This document shows, in pieces, positions 1-12,203 of a stretch of DNA of 64,000 nt. The stretch covers positions 181,664,888 to 181,728,887 of the forward strand of contig OY986438.1 in the NCBI GenBank assembly GCA_963920525.1, read 5' to 3'. The translations under genes and the position numbers were made by a program. The first letter of the stretch is position 1. Every line of letters begins with the position of its first letter. The DNA comes from Dichetophora obliterata (Eukaryota > Arthropoda > Insecta > Diptera > Sciomyzidae). Below the pieces are notes generated by a model. It made no database searches. It was not told the origin of the DNA and was given only the letters and a program-made list of their open reading frames with translations.

Positions 1-612
1 GTGTTGCATTTCGTCATATAAAGAGGGATTTCAGGTAGATGTTATCTACATCTGAGGCTTTTGACAAAGTGTCTCATTTCATTCTAATCAAAAAATTAGC
101 AAAGTTTAGTTTTCATTCTGCCATGCTTAAATGGTTTGGCTCATATCTGTTGAATAGAATAAATTACGTAAAAATTGATAATACTAGTTCTAATCCATTT
201 GTTGCAATTTCTGGGGTCTCACAAGGTAGCATTCTTGGTCCATTGTTATTTTTTATGTTCATAAATGATTTATCATCCTCTGTTAAGCAAGCCAAATGTC
301 TCCTTTTCGCTGATGATTTAAAAATGAATCTTAAAGTGTCAAATGGTTCTGATATGTCAAAATTGAAATGATTGGTGTGTTAATAATTGTTTATTTTTAA
401 ACATTGTTAAATGTGCTGTGAACACATATTCTTAGTCTGTTTGTCCGGTCTTAACGTCTTATTTTTTAATTAAATCTTACTTAACCGAGTTAATATTGTG
501 AAAGACCTTGGTGTAATCTTTGACTCAAAATTTACATTTATTAATCATTTAAACTATATTATTCCGAAATCCTATCAAATGTTGGCTTTTATAAGACGTA
601 ATAGTCTTAACT
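1..612 (+). pseudogene. Old jockey-like LINE, reverse transcriptase part
   Basis: Decayed reverse transcriptase of a non-LTR retrotransposon. Positions 39-371 read as the RT palm: EAFDKVSH, then SQGSILGPLLFFMFINDL, then FADDLK, which is the catalytic (Y/F)ADD block. A frameshift near 38-50 separates it from upstream coding sequence, so the element starts outside the window. After stops at 372-480, coding similarity resumes at about 495-612 (VKDLGVIFDSKF, the usual block after the palm). The reading is then cut by an RTE element and resumes at 2386. Domain calls follow motif recognition of the jockey/CR1-type group; the exact clade is not resolved. Confidence 0.8.
598..612. repeat. Target-site duplication, left copy (15 bp)
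   Basis: GTAATAGTCTTAACT here is repeated exactly at 2371-2385, flanking the RTE-like insertion. A perfect 15-bp direct repeat at both ends of a 5'-truncated LINE is the expected mark of target-primed reverse transcription. Confidence 0.9.
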
Positions 613-2348
613 CGAAAAAATAAGACGCCTTGCCGATGGTTTTAAGACCGGGGCCTCTTCCTGCAAGGATGAAAACGGGAATCTAGTGACAGATGTCCAG
701 AGTACACTGACGTTATGGAGGGAACACTTCTCTAAGCTTCTAAATGGCGACGCTGACAACAATCCCGCCAATAGAGATGATATTTCGGAAACCCCTATTT
801 TGGATGACAGCGTTGAGGTTCCGCTGCCCGACTATGATGAAGTTCTGACAGCTATAGCTCGGTTTAAAAATAACAAAGCCGTGGGAGCTGATGGCTTACC
901 TGCTGAGCTGTTTAAGAACGGAGGCGAAGCTTTACTTAAATGCATTCACGAGCTTCTATGCAGAATATGGTCGGAAGAATGCATTCCGAACGATTGGAAT
1001 CTCAGTGTGCTCTGCCCAATCCACAAGAAAAGCGATCCCACTATCTGTGCCAATTACCGTGGGATAAGCCTTCTTAATATCGCATATAAGGTCCTGTCGA
1101 GCGTTTTATGTGAAAGATTGAAGCCCATTGTAAACGAACTGATCGGACCTTATCAGTGTGGCTTCAGACCTGGAAAGTCCACCATCGACCAGATATTCAC
1201 GCTACGACAAATCTTGGAGAAGACTCAAGAAAAACAAGTCGACATCCACCATCTTTTTGTCGATTACAAAGCCGCCTTCGACAGCCCAATAAGGAAGCAC
1301 CTGTACTCGACCATGTCTGGATTTGGTATTCCTGCAAAACTAATATGACTTTGCAGGATGACACTGAGCAACACCAGCAGCGCAGTTAAAATCGGGAAGA
1401 ACCTCTCCCCACTATTATTACCAAACGAGGTTTCAGACAAGGTGATTCCTTATCGTGCGACTTTTTCAACTTAATGATGGAAAAGATCATCAGAGCTGCT
1501 GATCTGAGACGTAGTGGCACAATATTCTACAAAAGTGTATGCTGCTTGCGTATGCTGATGACATCAATATCATTGGCCATAACACGCACGAAGTCAGTAC
1601 AGCATTTTCCAGATTAGAAAGAGAGTCAAGTCGAATGGGTCTGGCAGTGAATGCAGATAACACGAAATACTTAGTGTCAACAAACAAACAGTCCCAGCGT
1701 CTTGGAACCCACGTTACCGTTGAAAATACCTCATTTGAGGTTGTAAAGAACTTCGTTTATCTGGGATCCAGCATTAACTCAACCAACGACATCAGCATTG
1801 AGATCAAGCGAAGAATAACTCTTGCCAACAGGTGTTACTTTAGGCTCAGTAGGCAATTGAGAAGCAGAGCCCTCTCTCGACGAACGAAAATCACGCTCTA
1901 TAAATCGCTCATCATGCCCGTCCTACTTTACGCATCACAAACCTGGACGCTGAGCAGTTTAGATGAAAAGACTTTAGGAGCATTCGAGAGAAAGATTCTT
2001 CGTAAGATCTACGGACCAATCTGCGTCAATGGCGAGTACCGAATACGGTGGAATGATGAACTGTATGAGCTGTACGCTGACATCGACATAGTCAAGCGCA
2101 TTAAAATCGAGCGGCTTCGCTGGCTTGGTCATGTTCAGCGCATGAAAGACGATGCTCCAGTGAAGAAAACATTCGATTCGGTACCCAGCGGCGGTCAACG
2201 CAGAAGAGGACGACCGCATCTTCGTTGGAAAGACCAAGTAGAGGCCAACCTGACGGAGCTAGGAATTTCCAACTGGCGCCAGCAAGCGAAAGATAGAAAT
2301 GGCTGGCGCAAATTCTTAGATGAGGCCAAGACCGACATACGGTTGTAG
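613..2348 (+). pseudogene. RTE-type reverse transcriptase, broken
   Basis: Reverse transcriptase of an RTE-clade LINE. The linker reads LWREHFSKLLNG, then NNKAVGADGLPAELFK, RGISLLNIAYKVLSSVL and YQCGFRPGKSTIDQIF (RT fingers), then FVDYKAAFDS (the first catalytic Asp region). The palm follows with RGFRQGDSLS and the catalytic LLAYADDINIIG starting near 1539, then the thumb and a C-terminal block ending at a stop at 2346. Three lesions are visible: an in-frame TGA at 1346-1348 (probably a CGA to TGA change), a frameshift at about 1405-1420, and another at about 1525-1539. The copy cannot encode a working enzyme, but the coding similarity is otherwise well kept, so it is fairly young. Confidence 0.88.
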
Positions 2349-2370
2349 CGCCAACTAAGTAAGTAAGTAA
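613..2370 (+). mobile_element. 5'-truncated RTE-like LINE inserted in older LINE
   Basis: A 1758-bp insertion bounded by 15-bp direct repeats. It holds the 3' half of an RTE-type pol reading frame, which is open from the first inserted bases (no endonuclease domain), so it is 5' truncated. It ends about 22 bp after the stop codon in a short tetranucleotide run (AAGT repeated, 2357-2370) instead of poly(A). A short 3' UTR with a microsatellite tail is typical of RTE elements. Confidence 0.88.
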
Positions 2371-2385
2371 GTAATAGTCTTAACT
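2371..2385. repeat. Target-site duplication, right copy (15 bp)
   Basis: Second exact copy of the 15-bp sequence at 598-612, directly after the AAGT tail of the RTE insertion. Confidence 0.9.
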
Positions 2386-2870
2386 TTACTGATCCATATG
2401 CGCTTAAGTCTCTATTTACTTCGTTAGTTCTAAGTTGGAATAAGCGTCCTTCATATGGAGTCCTTATTATGCCTCACATATTTTACGTCTTGAGCGTGTT
2501 CAAAAATCTTTTTTAAGATTTTCTTTGCGCTTCATAAATTTTCAATTGCCAATTCCTTCCTATGGTGCTAGATGTGGCTTATTACACTTGATGCTTTTAC
2601 ATAAAAGAAGAACCCTATTATCACTACTGTTAATCTATGATGTTGTAACTGGTACGGTAGATTGTTAAAATTTTTTAGAGTTAATTAATTTGAATATACC
2701 AAGTAGATCTCTTTTACTTAGGCATTTGCCGAACAAATTATGTATTACACTCGCTTGTCAATAGAGCTTTAAGTGAATTTAATAGAATGTCAAGATTATG
2801 CAATGTAGATTTTTCTTCCACAAAAGAATCTTTAAAATTTACGCTAAAAAATCATGTTTAAATTTTAAAC
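2386..2870 (+). pseudogene. Old jockey-like LINE, C-terminal part
   Basis: Continuation of the LINE interrupted at 612. The frame reads FTDPYALKSLFTSLVLS right after the duplicated target, so host-element coding resumes across the insertion. Further on come WSPYYA and LRLERVQKSF-like blocks and a C-terminal stretch RMSRLCNVDFSS (about 2787-2820), typical of the end of jockey/CR1-type proteins. Many stops and frameshifts are present. An A/T-rich 3' UTR follows and may end in the AAAT microsatellite at 3002-3022. Confidence 0.7.
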
Positions 2871-3000
2871 ATATGTATATATATAATTATTTATTTATAT
2901 CGTTTTTATATACATTTGAATTAATATTATTTATTTAAGAAAAAAAAATTACATTCATTTTACTAAGTGCAGTCAGTAATAATTGTTATTCGTTATCTTA

Positions 3001-3022
3001 GAAATAAATAAATAAATAAATA
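3001..3022 (+). repeat. AAAT microsatellite
   Basis: About five AAAT units, possibly the 3' tail of the old LINE; the MITE at 3023 begins right after it. Confidence 0.7.
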
Positions 3023-3311
3023 GGGGTATTCACGATTCAGTGCACTTGCTTGTGCAGTTGAGGACTTGAGGACTTGTGCAGTTGTGCAGTTAGGTTTTCG
3101 TGACCAACACTATTTCAAAGCTGTCAACATTTTTCAATGCACACAAGTGCACAACTGCTCAAGTCCTCAAGTTTAAGGCAATAGTAGAAAAGCACTTGTG
3201 CAGATTTTTGACGTACGTACATTTTGTTTTTGTAAAATGCACAAGTCCTCAAGTCCTCAAGTCCTCAAGTCCTCAACTGCACAGGCAAGTGCACTGAATC
3301 GTGAATACCCG
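3023..3311. mobile_element. Foldback MITE, GGGTATTCACGATTCAG family, copy 1
   Basis: Inverted ends at 3024-3076 and 3258-3310 match over 53 bp with one mismatch, starting GGGTATTCACGATTCAGTGC. The ends contain direct iterations of an AGGACTTG octamer (two on the left, four on the right). If a TA target is assumed, the element is 3023-3311. The interior has no credible coding sequence. A second, degraded copy lies at 41435. Confidence 0.85.
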
Positions 3312-3317
3312 TAATAA

Positions 3318-3927
3318 AAAGACAAGAGATTATATAACAATGAGATAATAACTTTAACTTATATAATGTGCTTAGGGTAGTTTTGTATAAAGAATGCCTA
3401 AATTTTTTTAATGAAACGCAATGAAATTCTGCAACATTTTGTTGGCAGCTACATCGTTCATTGAGATTTTTCGTGCAGGAAAGCTTTACATATTATTTCC
3501 TTTGCTTTTCAATATTATGCTCACATTTGCTCACATTATCTCGCTCTCAAAAGCTTTAAATCGTTTGCTCGCTGACTCTCATAAGGCTTTAATGTGGATT
3601 TATGTTAAATCCATATTCAAGTTTTACTGTGCCACTTGCTTGTATCTTAATATTATATAATCCTTGTATGCTTACATAAAAATGGTATTTCAACATATCT
3701 TTAAGGACAGAATTTATTTGTATTGTTAGGGCCAATTAATCAGTGTTAAGGTAAAATCTGGATAGATAGATAGATCTAGGTAAGATCTGGAAGGTAAAAT
3801 CTGGAATTTTTAATTTCATGTTATCACTTTTTGTTAGCGATTGTATTATTGACTATATGTAGAAAATTTGCAAAATAACGTGTTAGAGAAAAATATTAAA
3901 AAAGCAGTTAAGAATGATATTGGTATA
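3318..3927. other. No gene seen
   Basis: AT-rich sequence with a short GATA run near 3765. Nothing else recognised. Confidence 0.6.
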
Positions 3928-3930
3928 TTA

Positions 3931-4070
3931 CTACATCTTTATGTAAAACGAAACGAAAGCTGATCGTCGTGAGAGAAACGAGCAGCAATATTTTTTGATA
4001 TGGAAAAGTGTATTGCTTACGGTGTCTCGCACCAAGTTCAGCCTACGTTTTGTTATACATAAAGATGCAG
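3931..4070. mobile_element. TTA-flanked MITE (140 bp)
   Basis: Terminal inverted repeats begin CTACATCTTTATGTAAAACG on the left and CTGCATCTTTATGTATAAC on the right (reverse complement), extending about 35 bp with scattered mismatches. Both sides carry TTA (3928-3930 and 4071-4073), a 3-bp TWA target as used by PIF/Harbinger elements. The left 90 bp and right 50 bp both match the two ends of the longer element at 49270-49823, so this looks like an internal-deletion product of that family. Confidence 0.8.
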
Positions 4071-4234
4071 TTAATTTAAATGCTTACATTTTTTCAATAT
4101 TACCATAAAAATATTGATATTCTTGTAAAAACTACAGACTTCAATTCTTGGAAATGGTTGCACTTTTTTGTTTGATAGGCAGCGGAGCAGTGTGGAAATT
4201 AGAGTCCTGATTTCTCTTCCTTCTACGGATAAGG

Positions 4235-4745
4235 CCCATTGTCGAGTTATCGTCCAGACCCGAGTAAAATTCTGATCGGGCGAACAGCGATCAATCATGA
4301 GTCGTACGGCCGTGCAAGGGTCGAAGATGGCCTAAAAATAATCCAAAAAGACTAGCGGCCAAAAGTTGGATCAAACAACAGTCGTACAAGGCCTAAATTA
4401 AGTTTTACTGCCACTGTATAATCGCTGAACTCCCGTTGAATGCCACCAAATTTTTTCAAAGCTCTTAGTCAACAGCAAACGTAAGGGCAGCATCGAAGTT
4501 ATGTGGTGCAAAATAATTTTTTTTTGTGTTTGAAGTTAGTTAAAAGAAAGCTGCTCATTTTCACTGTGGAATAATCACTGTTCGGCTGTTGTATGACCGC
4601 TGTACGGCCGCTGTAAAGTCAAGATTATTAAATAACAGCTTCTGTTCGGCCACTGTTTGGCCAAAAAGTCCTACAAACGAGTCTTGTACGACCCTTGCAC
4701 GAGCCTCGTATGGACGCGAAAAATGTTTTAAATTAGACCCTGTAA
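4235..4745. repeat. Possible degenerate foldback rich in CGGCCG/CTGTTCGGC
   Basis: GTGCAAGGGTCG near 4311 recurs inverted near 4690 within a region repeatedly using TACGGCCG and CTGTTCGGC words (4300-4330, 4575-4660). Arms are short and imperfect, so this is only a candidate. Confidence 0.35.
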
Positions 4746-7700
4746 TGTCACGGTTTGGCCTTAGAAAAAAAGTTTTAATTTTTACTCAGGAATTTTCATT
4801 AAAATTTATTAATCACCTATTATTTAATACAATAAATTCCTATGCTGATGATGCAAAATCTACTTCTATGCTTTTCTGTAAAAAACTGTATTGTAGACAA
4901 GTCAAACATTTAAAGGGGAAAACTTTGCTAAACTCTCTTTTTTTTTGTATTAAAATAAATCTCATAGGTGGCAGATGAGTCAACGATTTCGTTGCCATAA
5001 AAAATCAATTATTTTTTATATATTTTTTTTTAAGAACAAAGAACCAAGGCATGCGCCTTATACAAACAAGGTTTGGTCTTTGACCTAAAAGGAAAGATTA
5101 TTTAGAGGTATTGATTGGAATCATACGGGAATTATTGATTAGGCGAAACATCCGTGAAAGACAATTTAAATTGCTTTTAACCGAGGCTGGTGTTGTGCCT
5201 TAACCTCGGCAAGCATTTCCAGTCCTTAGTTGTGTTCCTGTCCCTTAATTCCACTTTTTCCACAATTTATTTGTGGATTTTTAGTTTTCCATAATTCTTG
5301 AATGTAATTTCGTGGAACATGTAGATAAGTCATATTGCAAATAAGCTCCGATATCCTATTATCAGCTTGTAGATGCCGTAGCCTAGTGTGTAGAGTGCGT
5401 GACCCCTAAGCTAAGAAACCGCGGGAGTCAGAGCTTCCAGCTGAGATAGAATGCTTTTCCAATTGATATAATATTTCCGTTCGGCCGCCACCTCTTTGCA
5501 GACAATGACAATCTTCAGAGAGCAAAAACTGCCATGTAAAGTTTTTGGAAAACATAAAACGTTCGGAGTCAGTATTAAACTCGTAAGACCGACCAGTTCT
5601 CGATCGATTCGTGTTCAAACATTTAATAACACGCATAGCACAATTGATCAATAGAAGCTCGTTCAAAGTCCTTTCTAGGGCTAAAATGGACAATTTATTT
5701 ATAAATTATTATTTATATTTTACTTTATTCATGTAGCCCGTAAAATTGCCTGATTTGTAATTACCTACTTCTTTCATATTTAGAGTACTTAGACATGCCT
5801 CTTTATTGATAACTAACTTCAATGATAAAAAGTATTCCAATAACAAAATAAACGTAACATGAAAATGGGCGCAGGAGGCGTGGTAAGAACTCAGTCATTG
5901 GCAATTACTTTAAGATGCACACAATATGAGTACCAAAATTTTGCGACAAATTTTAGAATGGTATCTCGATTAGTTTAGAAGATATATGAACAAAATTTCG
6001 AAGGAGACGCACAGGGCGCCGCAATTGGTGGTTTCTTAGTGTAGCAGTCTAATATTTCCTTCTAAAAAATTTTACGCTACAAGTTATTTTTCAGGAATAA
6101 ATTAAATACAATATAAAAAAATGCGAAGTTAAAAAAAATCATGTTTTTATTTCTAACTTCTGATTTATTATATTAAACAAAAATCGAATTTCAAATGTTT
6201 GTCAATTTCTAAGACGATAATTGATACTCTCAGATAAACAGTATTTCGTTATGATTTAATCCATTTGATTATCTGCATAAATAGCTTTCGAAAAATCCGT
6301 TCCTTACATTTTGGCAATTCTTTGAAGTCGCATAAATTGGTAGAAAGGCTAAAAAAAATATAATGACGTACCTTTATTCAGGTCCTATATAAATCCAACT
6401 AACCCAATAAGAAACAAAATTCAGACCCTGACATGTTTTTCTCTGTCCGCTTCACTTGAAATGCGCCTATTTAAAAAAAACAAGTTTCTGGAACGCATTA
6501 ACTTTAAAACTAGTAATTAATCGAGGTATGCAAGCATTTTATAAGTATTTTTCATCTTGATTTTTTATACTTCTTGGTAATACATCAGGTTACTTATGCC
6601 ATTTCTACTAACTTGATGCATTTATATCAAACACTTCTTTTGTTTTTTTGTGTTTTTTTTCACAAAAGCACCATATGACCAAGCTATGCAACTTATACTA
6701 TACTCAATCTTTTTGCTGATTGAATTCCCTGATTGAATCCTTGGTATTCACAAATGTCTGATACCAACAACTTCTGTTTGTGTCTAATGGTTTTCCTCCT
6801 TAATAGCCACGTATTGGTTTTCACTCACAGCTCATGGCACCTAAACACAATTTGCGTTGGCCATAAAATTAGCCAAAACAACGACAGCATCACAGAGAAC
6901 TCCAGATAAAAACAAACAAAAAGAAAGGACATGATCACAGCGTAAAGGAAGTAGATAGGTAGGCAGTGCTTCCTACTGTCCATGGACCATGGTGGCATGC
7001 GATGAATTTTATAGAAAATAGTTATGGCCAATTCGAATGAGTTGCGCTGAAGATGACGATTGTGCTAATATGCTGTAACGCTGATGGCAAATTGGCTGGG
7101 AACGGCATCATTTAAGCATATAATGAGTTTTTCGTCTTTTCACTGGAACTGCTTAGCCTTTGGAGTCTGGTGTCATAGATATACATTAATACTTATACAT
7201 ATATGTATGCATATGCAGCAGCTTCAACAATTCAACGCGCAATGATCAGCGATAATCAACTGTTGAAATGCTATGAATTTTGCACAGTATGTGGTTTTTA
7301 TGACTCAAGGTAGATTGAGATTGGCTCTTAAAACATGTTTGAGGAAACTTAATAACCGCTTTAATAATTGGTGGGTATCATTCGCTGTAGACTTATGCTT
7401 AGAATATCTCACTAGTTTTTTTTTTTCTTTTTGGATAGCATTATTTGCAGTTTCATCATTTAACTTTTTTGTTTTGCTATTTATCAAATCGTTATTAAAT
7501 CTAGGGAAAAAAATTGTATGATCCATTGACTAAATCAAGTCACTCGTACAACAAAGAGCGAACAACTAGAAGACAAACTTAAAAAACTAAGGCTTGGTCT
7601 GAAAAAACTAGCTAGCTTGTTGGTCGTAGCCTACTTTAATTCTGCCAGCTTGCACAGTTTTCCATTCTTTAGCTTGTTTGCTAAGGTTTCCCCAGCACTT

Positions 7701-8650
7701 GCAAATTGGCAAATGTGTGGGCTTATTTTTTAATAAGGAACAACGCAGTTTTCAAGTCGTTTGCGTGCGTCGAGCAGCCAATTCAATTTACAGTCGTCCT
7801 CAGTTCCATGCCATATAGCCTTCATTCTTATAACTAAATGGATCTCGCTTTTGTTGGTTGTCGTTGTAGCGTTTGTGCATTAGTGAAAAAAAAAAAATTT
7901 TAAAAAAAGGAATAAGAAAAAAAATTTGCTCTTGAGGAAAGCCTAAGAAAAACTCACTGCATCACAATCTGGTACACTTCATCACTTTGAGCATAAAAAG
8001 TAATTTCTAACTTGATGGCTTTTCTTATAATTCTTAGTAATGATTTGGAAAATGTTGTTGCAGTTTTGTTTGTATGTTGTTTTTGCAATGTAGTTGATAT
8101 AAAAATTGAGAGAGAACCGAGGGCTTTGTTTGAATTTTTTCGGGTAATTGTATGAAGTTCATACCATAATGTATTGTTTCAAACGTTCTACCTCCCTTTT
8201 TTCATACAAACATTAAAAATTAAAAAAGGAAATACATGTAGTTTTGACCAATATACCTAAACCGCTAATTAACATTACTTTGCCCAATTTTGACTTACAT
8301 CCTATTATAATAAGGGCGACGATACAAAAATGTATGGATTTTATGCATTTAATTTGATTTTTCATTTTCAGTTTTTGAAACTATTTTTTTTTTATATTAA
8401 AATCTAAATTTTTTTTTTAAATGTTCAACTATACAAACACCTCTATTTGAAAGGAGAATAAAGCGCTCTTTAAGTGCATACAAGTAATGCGCATTGAAAT
8501 TTTTTGCTGGATAGAGTCTATTTTTGACATGGTTTTTCTCTTCTTGATTTTTAAGAGAAAAATCGTGTTCACTACAATTAATAAAATCAAATTTCAATAT
8601 AATATTTTTATATTATATATTAATATTAAAAATAATTTTTTTTATATCCC
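4746..8650. other. No gene seen, one possible SINE trace
   Basis: Unremarkable AT-rich sequence with homopolymer runs. A tRNA-like fragment at 5370-5440 is listed separately. No open frame here looks coding. Confidence 0.55.
5370..5440 (+). repeat. Possible tRNA-derived SINE head
   Basis: TAGCCTAGTGTGTAGAGTGC at 5379-5398 resembles a pol III box A and the start of a tRNA; a box B-like GCGGGAGTC follows about 30 bp later. The second box is poor, so the call is weak. Confidence 0.3.
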
Positions 8651-8654
8651 CACA

Positions 8655-9470
8655 CGTACTGCTTGTACTTTGCCACTCCGTTATTGAGATCTTTATTGAT
8701 GGATCAAAACTAGATGGCAAAGTAGGTGGTCTACTCGGAAGCATTCAGCATTAATGTAGCCTTTAGGCTCTTTGATCATTGCAGTGCATTTCAAGCTGAA
8801 ATCGCTGCTATACATGAAGCATTAACTTGGCTTCAGGTTAGAAAGCAGCTCAGAATTCTTCTGTGCTAGATTGCTGGACATAAGGATTTTCTAGGTAACT
8901 GTACTATCAAACAACTATCTGTAGATAAGACAAGTCTTGGTATTTCTCTCACCACATGTAAACTCCTTACACATGAGTTACTCGGCTTCAAAACAAACAA
9001 CAGATGGTCAGCTTGTAACACGTGCAATATAACGCGGCAAATCTGGCCCAAACTCAACCTTAAGCGTTCAAAAGAACTCATTTTTCTCAGTAGAGACTAC
9101 ATCAGCACCATGGTAGGCATCCTTACAGGGCACTGCTTTATTGGCAGACACGCTTAAAGGTTGAACATACCCCACACCGACTTCTGCAGAAGCTGAAGAG
9201 ATGAGGAGGCGAAAGAATCTACAGTACATTTCCTCTACACTTATCCAGCGCTGGCTCAAGAACGCTTTCTCCACTTAGGCAACTGGTTCTTCAATGACCT
9301 TGACGAACACACGAAATCTTCGGCTTACCGAATCCTAGGCTTAGTATATTGCTCAAAAAGGTTTAAATAGATATAGGATAAATTAACCCTTGGTGGTATC
9401 ACAATGCGCATAATGGGCCTAAGTGTTTCTCGTTTGAGACAGCCACATTAACCTAACCTAACCTAATCTT
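8655..9470 (+). pseudogene. 3' end of an RNase H-bearing LINE (I/R1/LOA-like)
   Basis: Degraded C-terminal part of a non-LTR pol protein. An RNase H domain is visible in pieces: FIDGSKLDGKVGG (8690-8730), then FQAEIAAIHEALTWLQ (8787-8837, active-site Glu region), then AGHKDFLGNC (8875-8905). A C-terminal cysteine block FCRSCRDEE followed by VHFL lies near 9180-9235. Stops and frameshifts are frequent. The 3' end at about 9448-9467 is a CCTAA run, a tail seen in some dipteran LINEs. No target duplication was found, and the 5' end is truncated. Confidence 0.78.
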
Positions 9471-9474
9471 GTCA

Positions 9475-12200
9475 CTCCGTTTGCAACAGATAATAAGGAG
9501 GTGTAAAACAGTATACATATTTTTGAACAGCATCACCTCCTGAGTCGATTTAGCCATGTCCGTCTGTCGGCACGATTACAGCCACAATTTTTAAACCATC
9601 GTTATGAAATTCAAAATATATGCCTATATTCAAAAAACGAAGATCAAGTTCGAGAAAGAGCTACTTCGGATAAGATTCACGCCTACCTCCCATGAAAAGT
9701 TACTTTATCAAAACGGTAAAATTTTTAAAAATACATCAAAAATAAATATATTGACATACAATTTTTCACATAAGCTGTAGTCTCAATTATTAACCATATA
9801 TTTTTTTAAATTCACTCGAGTTTGAAATTTTGCAAATCGTATAAAAACTTGGCCAATTTCCAATATAAAATGGCGTCATCAAAGTAGAATAACCTTTTAA
9901 ATTCCACAAAAATGTGTTTATTGACGGGGCATATATTGACACATAACTTTCGATATCTTCAACTTATATTGAATTTGAATTATGGCAAAATTGAATATAA
10001 AACTACGCCCAACCTTCATACGAAATGACGTTATCAAACATTTAAAAGCTACTAAGGCTAGTTTATACATAATTCTTTTACCTAGAATAACGTTTTACAG
10101 CTCAGTTTGTATGGGGGTCATTATCTCAAATTATTTCAAGCACAATTTACGTTTTTAGTGTACACTTTGGGGTATATCTACACACTTTAATATTCATCGT
10201 ACTAAGATAAAATACATGCCAAAACATCTATTATTGGGCGAATGAAACAAATATCTTTGAACTTTGTTACTTATTTAATAAAGTCACAGAATAGCAAAAT
10301 CTAACCCACTGAACCATATGCGAAGGTTTTGCATAAAGCGATAGTTTTGAGTATGTTTTCAGGAAGAATTTTTTTTAATTAATTTTTGTTTTTTTTTTTT
10401 TTGATTTGTATGATCAATTTTCTTGCTAGAGAAGAAAAAGAAACATAATTTTATCATTTTAGTAGAAAACGATTACTTATAAATGAACAAATTTTTATTA
10501 ATAAATAAGTTTAGAAATTAATTGTAAATAATACTGTTTCACATTCTTAAATGAGTTCAATAAACAATCATAAAATTTTCATCTTCTAACTGAACCACTG
10601 GCTTAAACTGATTTTGCGTAAGCTTTCGGGTAGAATTTTTTTTTTAATTTATGTTTTTAATTAGTATATCTAAACTTCATCCATTTTATTACATTTTCTT
10701 TCCATCAAAAAAATTGTTCAAGGCCCCCATAAAGTTTTCGTTTTAATTATAATTTCATCGTTTTCTAATTTCAAATTAATTTGGTTCTACGAGCAATATT
10801 TCTCTGACGACGGCCTTGGATATATAACTACTTTGTTCAAATAAAACGGAAAGAATTTGTTAACATTATTTTTTCTTTTTAAGCATATTATCGATATTAT
10901 ATTAATCTTTTTAAGCATATTATCAAAACCAAAAATATTAATTCTGAGTGCCGAAAAAGAACTTTTCAATAATTCTTTTTTCAACAACGAACAATAAAAG
11001 TACAATTGTTGATTCTTTTTTTAACACATTTCTGAAGAAAAAAAGGTTCGCTTTTGTGAGGCATTTTAGTTCGACGAATGAGTCCAAAGGGGTTAATTTA
11101 TGAGTGCCGAAAATGAACTTTTCTAAACGAAAAGGTTCATGAATAAATTAAAAAAAAAAGTTTTGGTTCACTGGGAAGAAGAAAAAAAAAATTCACATTT
11201 TTGTATGAGAAAAATCAAGCATAAAATGATTCAGTAGCAGGTAATGTTGTCATGTTTGTTGGTTTGGTTCGTGCCAAAATCACGAACGCAGAAACGTTTC
11301 GTTTGTTGAAGCGAACCGGTATACATATATATTTACCAGTAACTGCTTGTGTTGTTGTGGTTATTGTTATTATTTATACGTATGTCAACAGTTGCTTTCG
11401 TTTTTGTCATTTGTAATTGTTTTTGTTAATCTTCAGCTAGATTAATACAATAAATAATCCTTCTTTTAACAAGTTTTGAGCGTTGTTGACACAAGTTCAA
11501 GCAATGTAAATTCGCATTAAAAAATACTTTTAAAAATCTTCTTACTTAACAAATAATACTAATGTTAATATAATGGCAACTATATCTTATGATTTTTTCT
11601 TATTGAAGAGTGACGCTTGTTGTCACGCAATGCAGTTTTATAAATAATATTCAACAGCGGTTTTGTATTTTTAAAAAGATTATTTAAATTAAAAAAATCA
11701 AATAGACCAACAAGTTGAAGTTTAAGCACACAAAAATAATTTTTTTACTTGTGCTGAAAACTTGCTATTGCTAGGTAGGACTAACTATGAAAATATGGTT
11801 TTGATTTAGAATTGGCTTTTGAATTATCATCCACAAGATTGGGAGTATCCTGTATTGATATTGTTTTTACACAATACATACCAATATCTTGTGTGAAAAA
11901 TTTTTTTTTCGTACCTCAAGCCAATAAAAACAATTTTAAAAGGACAAAGTTATCTTAAATTAAATTAAGAATACTTATTTTGCATTACTTTTTTAAAGTA
12001 CCTATATAATATTAAATATTGTTTAATTACCTTCTTTTGCATTAATTTTTAATGTATATTTTTTATATTTTTTAAACTAATGCTTAAGAGAGAAATTATT
12101 TTTTTTATTACAGAATTATAAAAACTATATCAATAAATATAAACTATCTCTTTAATGTATAAAAACGAATTATGCGTTTACACTTACGATACCATCGGAA
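9475..12200. other. No gene seen, weak degenerate repeats
   Basis: At 9680-10060 three loosely similar segments, about 155-170 bp apart, share a TATCAAA/ATTGACA theme, perhaps an old tandem array. Short direct repeats of CTTTTTAAGCATATTATC occur near 10876 and 10907. Otherwise AT-rich and featureless. Confidence 0.5.
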
Positions 12201-12203
12201 ATG

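Noticed and set aside
4589..4978. 129-codon plus-strand frame
   Set aside because: Overlaps a possible foldback and has no motif.
9448..9467. Telomeric repeat (CCTAA run)
   Set aside because: It is only three to four units and lies right after LINE coding sequence, so it is better read as the LINE tail.
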